Of a DNA stretch of 9,974 nt, positions 4,689-9,974 are shown piece by piece. The position numbers were made by a program, and so were the translations under genes. Each line of letters starts with the position of its first letter. Position 1 is the first letter of the stretch. The notes under the pieces were generated by a model. It was not told the origin of the DNA. It made no database searches and saw nothing but the letters and a program-made list of their open reading frames with translations. The stretch lies in the NCBI GenBank assembly GCA_027030825.1, contig JALVEM010000262.1, positions 1 to 9,974 on the forward strand, in the 5' to 3' direction. Source of the DNA: Thiohalobacter sp. Lineage in GTDB: Bacteria; Pseudomonadota; Gammaproteobacteria; Thiohalobacterales; Thiohalobacteraceae.

Positions 4689-5747
4689 TCAGGAAACGCT
4701 GCGGGAACGAAGCTGCGCGAGCAGCCGTTCCAGATCCACGTCGTCGTCCGCCAGCAGGGCCTCCAGGATCAGGCGCAGACGGCGCCTATCCCGTTCCTGT
4801 CGCTGTTCCAGCGCCAGCAGCCGCTGTTCGATCCGGGCCAGCCGGGAGCCGGAGGCATCGAGCGGCCGCACCTTGCCGTCCGTCTCCCGCGCCTCGTCGC
4901 CTTCCGGCTCGCTGCCGCCGTCGAGCGCGCGGAAATCGAATTCCTGCTCCTTCTCGCGGATGATGATCTCCACCTCTTCCTCCCCGATCTCGTGCTTCTC
5001 CTCGAGGCAGGCATGGAGGAACAGGCGGTCGCAGAAGACGTTGATCTTGCGGGGCACGCCTTCCGTATAGGCATGAATGCGGGCGTAGGCGGCGTCCGTG
5101 ATGGCGGGATCGCCCTGCCAGCCGGCCAGCTGCAGTCGGTGTTCGATATAGGCCCGGGTCTCGGCCTCGTCGAAAGGCACGAGATGGTAGGAAGCGATGA
5201 TGCGCTGCCGGAGATGCTCCATGCCGGGAGACTTCAGGGTCTCGTGGAATTCCTCCTGCCCGAGCAGGAAGACCTGCAGCAGCGCCTTTCCCTCGTGCTG
5301 CAGATTGGCGAGCATGCGCAGCTCCTCGAGGGATTCGGGCGAAAGATTCTGCGCCTCGTCGATGATCACCAGCACCTGTCGCCCCTGGCGCACGGCGCGC
5401 AGAAAGTGCTCGCCGAGGGCGTGCAGCAGATCCGCCTTGGAAAGCCCCTGCGTCTGGATGCCGTATTCGCGCGCGATCATGCGCAGCAGCTCGTCGGGCG
5501 CGAGGAAGGTGCTGACGATCTGGATGGCGAGCGTGCGATCGGGATTCAGGCTCGAAAGCAGCGCCCGGGCGATCGTCGTCTTGCCGGTGCCGACGGCGCC
5601 GGTGATGACGACGAACCCCTCCCCCATGTGCAGGCCATAGCGGAGATAGGCATAGGCCCGACCGTGACTGTGACCCTTGTAGAAGAAGGCGGGATCCGGA
5701 CTGAGCCGGAACGGCTTGCGCGAAAAGCCGTAGAAGCGTTCATACAT
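4689..5747 (-). CDS. AAA ATPase of the ExeA / XrtA (PEP-CTERM)-associated type
   Basis: The product (352 aa) belongs to the ExeA/GspA-like AAA group that includes the ATPase of exosortase/PEP-CTERM and exopolysaccharide loci. It opens with the typical MYERFYGFSRKPFRLSPDP, then Walker A GAVGTGKTT (50-58, K56), Walker B VLVIIDEA (125-132, D130/E131), a sensor-like LLGQEEF (161-167) and likely arginine fingers in HLRQRI (178-183). These suggest an active, oligomerising ATPase, probably supplying energy or regulation at the cell envelope. The core ends near 270, the usual length of the exosortase-linked family. About 80 further residues form an acidic linker (277-296) and a charged helical region predicted to coil (300-348). 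GGAGAG lies 9 bases before the ATG at 5747. No exosortase, glycosyltransferase or PEP-CTERM protein is in the window, so it looks like an orphan or detached member. It is divergent from the transporter at 5847 across an AT-rich spacer in which I could not pick a convincing promoter. Confidence 0.85.
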   Translation of the reverse strand: MYERFYGFSRKPFRLSPDPAFFYKGHSHGRAYAYLRYGLHMGEGFVVITGAVGTGKTTIARALLSSLNPDRTLAIQIVSTFLAPDELLRMIAREYGIQTQGLSKADLLHALGEHFLRAVRQGRQVLVIIDEAQNLSPESLEELRMLANLQHEGKALLQVFLLGQEEFHETLKSPGMEHLRQRIIASYHLVPFDEAETRAYIEHRLQLAGWQGDPAITDAAYARIHAYTEGVPRKINVFCDRLFLHACLEEKHEIGEEEVEIIIREKEQEFDFRALDGGSEPEGDEARETDGKVRPLDASGSRLARIEQRLLALEQRQERDRRRLRLILEALLADDDVDLERLLAQLRSRSVS

Positions 5748-5846
5748 GGCGTGATCTCTCCCGTGTACTTGTTATGTATCGACTAAATTAGCACACTTGC
5801 ACCTTCCTGAGTACCGCAGTCCGCACGCGGAGGCAGATTCCCGGGC

Positions 5847-7316
5847 ATGGACAGGACGAGGCATCGCATGGTGCGCCTGCAACAGGCCGCACGCTGGCTG
5901 GGCCCGGCACTCGGGATCGGTGGCCTGTTCATCGACATCCCCGAACACCCCGCGGCCGGGGCCATGCTCGGCATCGCCGCCTGGATGGCCGTGTGGTGGA
6001 TCACGGAATGCGTGCCCCTGGCCGTGACCGCCCTGCTGCCGGTCGTCCTCTATCCGCTGACCGGCGTCGCCACGCCCCGCGAGACGTCCGCCACCTACAT
6101 GAGCAGCATCATGTTCCTGTTCGTCGGCGGTTTCCTACTGGCCCAGGCACTGGAGACCAGCGGACTGCATCGCCGCATCGCGCTCGGCATCCTCCGGCGC
6201 ATGCATGCCGGCCCGCTGCAGCTGCTGATCGCCTTCGGCCTCGCCTCGGCAGGGCTCTCCATGTGGATCTCCAACACCGCCACCACCCTGTTGATGGTCA
6301 CGATCGGCCTGGCGGTGCTCTCCCGGCTCGACGCTGTCCTGACCCCGGAGTCGATGCAGCGACTGGCCCCCGCCCTGATGCTGATGATCGCCTATGCGGC
6401 CAACATCGGCGGCATGGGCACGCCGGTGGGCACGGTCCCCAACCTGGTCCTGATCGAGAACCTGCGCACCTTCGCACCGGACAGGGCCCCGGGATTTCTC
6501 GAATGGATGCTCGTCGGCGTACCGATGGTCGCTGCCGGCCTGCTGGTGTTGCTGATCGTCCTGGGCCTGCCCCTGCGCCGGCTGCCCTGGTCGACGGCCA
6601 CCGCCGACGGCCTCGAGGCCGAATGGCGGCGACTCGGCCGGATGCGCCGCCCGGAACGCCTCGTGGCGCTGGTACTCGCCGCCACGGCTCTGGCCTGGCT
6701 GACGAGGACGGGCATCCGGGGCGAGGGCTTCGCGCTGCCGGGATGGTCCAGCCTTCTGCCGCCGGGCCACCGGATCGACGACGGCACGGTGGCGATGATC
6801 GGCGCGCTCTCGCTCTTCCTGCTGCCGGCCGAGCGGAACGACCGCCGGCCGGTGCTCGGCGGCGAGGCGATCCTGCGTCTGCCCTGGGACATCCTCCTGC
6901 TGCTCGGCGGCGGCTTTGCGCTGGCCCACGGGATGAAGGTCTCCGGGCTCTCGCTCTGGTTCGGTGAGCAGCTCGCCTTCCTCGACGCCGTGCCCCTGCC
7001 GCTGATGCTGCTGGGCACGGCGCTGGCCATCACCTTCCTCACCGAGATCACGAGCAACACGGCCACCACGCAGATCATGCTTCCCGTGCTGGCCGGAGTC
7101 GCGGTCTCGTCGGGCACGGACCCCGCACCGTTGCTGTTCGCCGCCACGCTGGCGGCCTCCTGCGCCTTCATGCTGCCGGTGGCCACGCCCCCCAATGCCA
7201 TCGTCTTCGCCACGCACCGCATCCCGATGGCTGCCATGGTCTCCCGCGGCCTGCGCCTGAATCTGATCATGCCGCTGCTGATCGCCGCCCTGCTGCTCCT
7301 CCTGCAGACGAGCTGA
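5847..7316 (+). CDS. DASS/SLC13 family anion (dicarboxylate-type) transporter
   Basis: The 489-aa inner-membrane protein has the hallmarks of the divalent anion:Na+ symporter family: two SNT motifs (142-144 in WISNTATT and 403-405 in TSNTATTQ) that form the substrate and sodium sites, GTPVGTVPN (191-199) after the first, and ATPPNAIVFA (446-455) after the second. About 11-13 hydrophobic helices are visible. Typical substrates are C4-dicarboxylates or sulfate-like anions; the actual one is not readable here. The two halves show the expected inverted duplication. The start is uncertain: the ATG at 5847 has GGAGG 13 bases away, whereas the ATG at 5868 has GAGG at 5858-5861 with ideal 6-base spacing and would give 482 aa without losing a helix. 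Both fit the family. The following gene starts 134 bp later (ATG at 7451). Confidence 0.92.
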   Translation: MDRTRHRMVRLQQAARWLGPALGIGGLFIDIPEHPAAGAMLGIAAWMAVWWITECVPLAVTALLPVVLYPLTGVATPRETSATYMSSIMFLFVGGFLLAQALETSGLHRRIALGILRRMHAGPLQLLIAFGLASAGLSMWISNTATTLLMVTIGLAVLSRLDAVLTPESMQRLAPALMLMIAYAANIGGMGTPVGTVPNLVLIENLRTFAPDRAPGFLEWMLVGVPMVAAGLLVLLIVLGLPLRRLPWSTATADGLEAEWRRLGRMRRPERLVALVLAATALAWLTRTGIRGEGFALPGWSSLLPPGHRIDDGTVAMIGALSLFLLPAERNDRRPVLGGEAILRLPWDILLLLGGGFALAHGMKVSGLSLWFGEQLAFLDAVPLPLMLLGTALAITFLTEITSNTATTQIMLPVLAGVAVSSGTDPAPLLFAATLAASCAFMLPVATPPNAIVFATHRIPMAAMVSRGLRLNLIMPLLIAALLLLLQTS

Positions 7317-7350
7317 CCGGAACTCCCGATCCGGAATCGGGTCGCTCCGG
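7317..7350. terminator. Two-part stem after the transporter gene
   Basis: Directly after the stop codon, ccgga (7317-7321) pairs with tccgg (7346-7350), and inside it cccgat (7325-7330) pairs with atcggg (7336-7341) around a 5-nt loop. No T-run follows, so termination is plausible but not certain. Confidence 0.4.
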
Positions 7351-7450
7351 CAATCATTCAGAATTTCGCGAGATACGGATATGCTGACCCGTTTGCCTCT
7401 GTGGGGCCGGGATGCTTAGATGGCCCGTACCCAGTCACAAGAACCGCACC

Positions 7451-9724
7451 ATGCAGCCAACGATTCGCCGTCCTCTTCGCCTGCTCGCCATCACGACGGT
7501 CACCCTGTTCATCCTCGGTTTCTCGGCCTATGCCTACCAGCGCTGGAGAACCGCCCATGCCGAGCTGGCTCTCACTATGCGCCATCTCACGGAACTGCTC
7601 GCCCAGATGGTGCACGACGAGTTCCGACTGGAGGAAAGCGTGCTGCACATGCTGGGCCAACGGCTGCTCGATCTGGATGTGGCGAAACGGCCCGACGTCG
7701 CCCGTGCCGATCTCGATGCCCTGACCCGAACACATCCGGCCATTGCCGGATACGGCGTCTCTCTGCCCGATGGCCAGCTGATCGCCGTCTCCGGGATTCC
7801 TTCCGGACGTCCGCTGCCCAACCTGCTCGAGCAGCCCGAGAGCGCCGACAGTTTCCGCCAGGCACTGGTTTCCCGTCATCTCGTCCCGGGACGCACCTAC
7901 CGATTCTCCCTGCTCGGCACCTGGCTCATCCCCCTGCGGCTGACCATCCGTGATGCGACGGACGAGCCCAGACTCGTGCTCTCGCTGGGCCTGAACATCG
8001 AGCATCCGGAGCTGAGCTGGAAGCATCTCCCGCTGGAGCAGGGCATGCAGGCCCTGCTGTTGCGCGACGACGGCTATCTCCAGTTCGCCCACCCCATGGA
8101 ACAGTCTCTCATGGCGCAAAGTTATGGTGCCCCACTGGACGAGGAGACACGGAATATCGTCCGCGAAGCGGCGCATTCCCCCGGCACGCTTCTCGAGACC
8201 CGCACCGGGCATCGACTGATCAGTGCACGACGGCTGCCGGATTACGGACTGACCGCGGTGGTCTGGACCGGCTCGAACAGCCTGGCCATCGCCTGGCTGA
8301 GCGGCATGGCCATGCCCGCGGGCATCTTCTCGCTCATGCTGCTGTTGATGTACGGCTTCTACCGTTACAGCGCCATTCTGGAACGTCGTCTGGAACAGGA
8401 GCGCCTGCAGCACATCGAGGAACTGAAGTATCAGGCCGAACACGACAGTCTCACCGCCCTGCCGAACCGGTTGCTCGCCACCGACCGGCTAAGCCACGCC
8501 ATCCGGCGGGCGCGGCGCAACGACAGGCTGGTCGGCGTGCTTCTCATGGATCTCGACAACTTCAAGCGCATCAACGACACCCTGGGCCACGACATCGGCG
8601 ACCGGCTGCTGACCGAGATCGCCACCCGCTTCCGCCACTGCATCCGCCAGAACGACACCGTGGCCCGACTCGGCGGCGACGAGTTTCTGGTGCTGCTCGA
8701 CGACATCGACCACGCCGACGAAATCATCCCCGTGGCGGAGAAGTTGCGCGAGAGCGCCCTGAAGCCCGTGCATGTGGAAGGCAGGCAGCTCCACACCAGC
8801 GTCAGCATCGGCGCTGCGGTCTATCCCAGGGACGGGGAAGACAGCCGCACCCTGCTCAAGGCGGCCGACAGCGCGCTCTATCAGGCCAAGGCCCGAGGAC
8901 GCAACACCCTCTGTTTCCACTCGCCGGAGCTCGAACGGAAGGAAGCGCGGCACCTGCAGCTCGAGAACCATTTGCGCGAGGCCCTGCCCCGGCACGAGCT
9001 GCGGGTCGTCTATCAACCCCAGGTGTCACTCGAGACGGGCGAAGTGGTCGGCGTGGAAGCCCTGCTGCGCTGGCACTGCCCGCCGCTCGGCGGCGACATC
9101 CCCCCGACCGAATTCATCCCCGTGGCAGAGAGCAGCGGGCTCATCTCGCGCATCGGCGCCTGGGTGCTGCGCCAGGCTCTGGACGAAGTCGGCCGGCTGG
9201 AACGCAGCACGGGCAGGCGACTGCGCCTGGCTGTCAACATCTCGGCGGTCCAGATGCGAAGCATCGCCTTCGTCGACATGGTGCATGCCCTGCTGGTGGA
9301 CCAGCAGCGCGATCCGGAGCGGCTGGAGCTGGAGGTCACGGAATCCGTACTGATCGACCGTCACCGCGAGACACCGGCCGTACTGGACGAATTGCACCGG
9401 CTGGGGGTTCGCATCGCCATCGACGACTTCGGCACCGGCTATTCCTCGCTCTCCTACCTCACCCGCCTGCCGGTGCACACGATCAAGATCGACCGCAGCT
9501 TCATTCACGGGGTGCATGCCGACAGAGAGAAGGCCTCGCTGGTCAAGGCGCTTTCCACACTGGGTCGCAATCTCGGTCTCGAGGTCGTTGCGGAAGGCGT
9601 CGAAACGAGAGAAGACGCGGACTATCTGCGTGACGAGGGCTGCGATCTGATTCAGGGATATCTGATCGGCAGGCCCATGAACGCAGACCGGCTGGCGGAA
9701 CTGTTGCTCGGGAACGCCCCTTGA
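7451..9724 (+). CDS. Membrane sensor with GGDEF and EAL domains (c-di-GMP synthesis and breakdown)
   Basis: The product (757 aa from this ATG) has a membrane helix (about 11-29), a periplasmic sensor region (30-276, resembling a double-Cache/PDC domain), a second helix (278-304), a short coiled linker, then cytoplasmic GGDEF (325-487) and EAL (502-752) domains. The cyclase motif GGDEF (408-412) is intact and an inhibitory RxxD site is present (R399-QN-D402). The phosphodiesterase residues also appear complete: EAL at 536-538, N596, E628 and E631 in EVTES, D658/D659 in DDFGTGYSSL, K679, E715 and Q735. It can therefore be predicted to make and hydrolyse c-di-GMP, the balance presumably set by the periplasmic signal. 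The start is uncertain: ATG 7412 would add 13 residues. I prefer 7451 because the membrane helix then follows a short basic N-terminus, but neither start has a good ribosome site. Confidence 0.92.
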   Translation: MQPTIRRPLRLLAITTVTLFILGFSAYAYQRWRTAHAELALTMRHLTELLAQMVHDEFRLEESVLHMLGQRLLDLDVAKRPDVARADLDALTRTHPAIAGYGVSLPDGQLIAVSGIPSGRPLPNLLEQPESADSFRQALVSRHLVPGRTYRFSLLGTWLIPLRLTIRDATDEPRLVLSLGLNIEHPELSWKHLPLEQGMQALLLRDDGYLQFAHPMEQSLMAQSYGAPLDEETRNIVREAAHSPGTLLETRTGHRLISARRLPDYGLTAVVWTGSNSLAIAWLSGMAMPAGIFSLMLLLMYGFYRYSAILERRLEQERLQHIEELKYQAEHDSLTALPNRLLATDRLSHAIRRARRNDRLVGVLLMDLDNFKRINDTLGHDIGDRLLTEIATRFRHCIRQNDTVARLGGDEFLVLLDDIDHADEIIPVAEKLRESALKPVHVEGRQLHTSVSIGAAVYPRDGEDSRTLLKAADSALYQAKARGRNTLCFHSPELERKEARHLQLENHLREALPRHELRVVYQPQVSLETGEVVGVEALLRWHCPPLGGDIPPTEFIPVAESSGLISRIGAWVLRQALDEVGRLERSTGRRLRLAVNISAVQMRSIAFVDMVHALLVDQQRDPERLELEVTESVLIDRHRETPAVLDELHRLGVRIAIDDFGTGYSSLSYLTRLPVHTIKIDRSFIHGVHADREKASLVKALSTLGRNLGLEVVAEGVETREDADYLRDEGCDLIQGYLIGRPMNADRLAELLLGNAP

Positions 9725-9748
9725 ACATCAAGAATATCAGCATATACT
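9721..9748 (+). promoter_or_regulatory. Promoter candidate for the exported hydrolase gene
   Basis: TTGAAC (9721-9726, 4 of 6) and TATACT (9743-9748, 5 of 6) are 16 bases apart, giving a start near 9755. The -35 box overlaps the TGA stop of the upstream gene. The AT-rich spacer also holds gaatat (9732-9737) and its inverse (9755-9760). Confidence 0.45.
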
Positions 9749-9808
9749 TCTAATATATTCAGCCCTCGCTGTATCACCCTTTGCAGCGCATCCGACAGGT
9801 TATTGCTC

Positions 9809-9974
9809 ATGTTCACAACAAGATGGATCATTTTCTTCTCGCTTTTTATCATGCTTCGCGCCGCGCCGGCGGACGTCATGGTGCTGGTGCATGGCTGGGC
9901 CTCCGATGCCGGCACCTGGTTCCGCAGCGGCATCGTGCCGGTGCTCGAGCAGAATGGATGGCGCTATTCGGGCA
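9809..9974 (+). CDS. Exported alpha/beta-hydrolase, N-terminal part (cut by window end)
   Basis: An open frame starts at ATG 9809 and runs off the window; 55 residues are visible. Residues 1-21 form a signal peptide: a basic Arg near the start, the hydrophobic core WIIFFSLFIML, and AAPA ending in an A-P-A cleavage motif before D22. The mature part begins with VMVLVHGWASDAGTW, where HGW (28-30) is the oxyanion-hole segment after the first strand of alpha/beta-hydrolases (lipase/esterase type). The catalytic Ser, Asp and His would lie beyond the edge. AGG at 9797-9799 is 9 bases before the ATG. The enzyme probably acts in the periplasm or outside the cell; the substrate cannot be told. Confidence 0.7.
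   Translation, partial: MFTTRWIIFFSLFIMLRAAPADVMVLVHGWASDAGTWFRSGIVPVLEQNGWRYSG

Noticed and set aside
4992..5786. 264-aa plus-strand frame antisense to the ATPase
   Set aside because: A shadow of the ATPase gene, whose Walker motifs and start are clear.

Overview
The window is GC-rich chromosomal DNA from a bacterium, most likely a gammaproteobacterium near the Chromatiales/Ectothiorhodospiraceae. That placement is inferred from protein style only: a FabI of enteric/pseudomonad type, a PEP-CTERM/exosortase-type ATPase, a GGDEF-EAL sensor protein and a DUF1931 double-histone protein. No rRNA, tRNA or CRISPR array is visible.

Left part (1-2864, all plus strand). A GC-rich direct repeat (two ~148-bp copies, ~195-bp period) precedes a rhomboid intramembrane protease gene (476-1174). 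A 254-bp MITE-like element (1175-1428) with 15-bp perfect terminal inverted repeats and a 4-bp CTAA target duplication sits directly after the rhomboid; the left CTAA contains the rhomboid stop codon. Next are fabI (enoyl-ACP reductase, 1515-2300) and a 148-aa DUF1931 double-histone-fold protein (2418-2864).

Centre (2865-3610). About 750 bases hold no convincing protein gene but are rich in structure: a 36-bp AT-rich palindrome, a good sigma-70-type promoter (3150-3177) overlaid by a cluster of CAGTCAC/GTGACTG half-sites, further strong hairpins, and a terminator-like stem with a T-run ending just before the convergent gene. Together these look like an orphan regulated transcription unit of about 420 nt, the least explained thing in the window. 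Two uncharacterised genes follow, divergently arranged: a 221-aa protein on the minus strand (3611-4276) and a 72-aa protein with an acidic tail on the plus strand (4427-4645), the latter with a recognisable promoter and a convergent hairpin terminator.

Right part (4689-9974). A minus-strand ExeA/XrtA-type AAA ATPase (4689-5747) is divergent from a DASS/SLC13-type anion or dicarboxylate transporter (5847-7316). Then come a membrane sensor protein with apparently intact GGDEF and EAL domains (7451-9724) and the start of an exported alpha/beta hydrolase (9809 onward, cut by the window edge). The genes do not form one pathway. Several touch the envelope or surface (rhomboid protease, fatty-acid synthesis, polysaccharide/exosortase-type ATPase, c-di-GMP turnover, exported hydrolase), but a functional connection is inference only.
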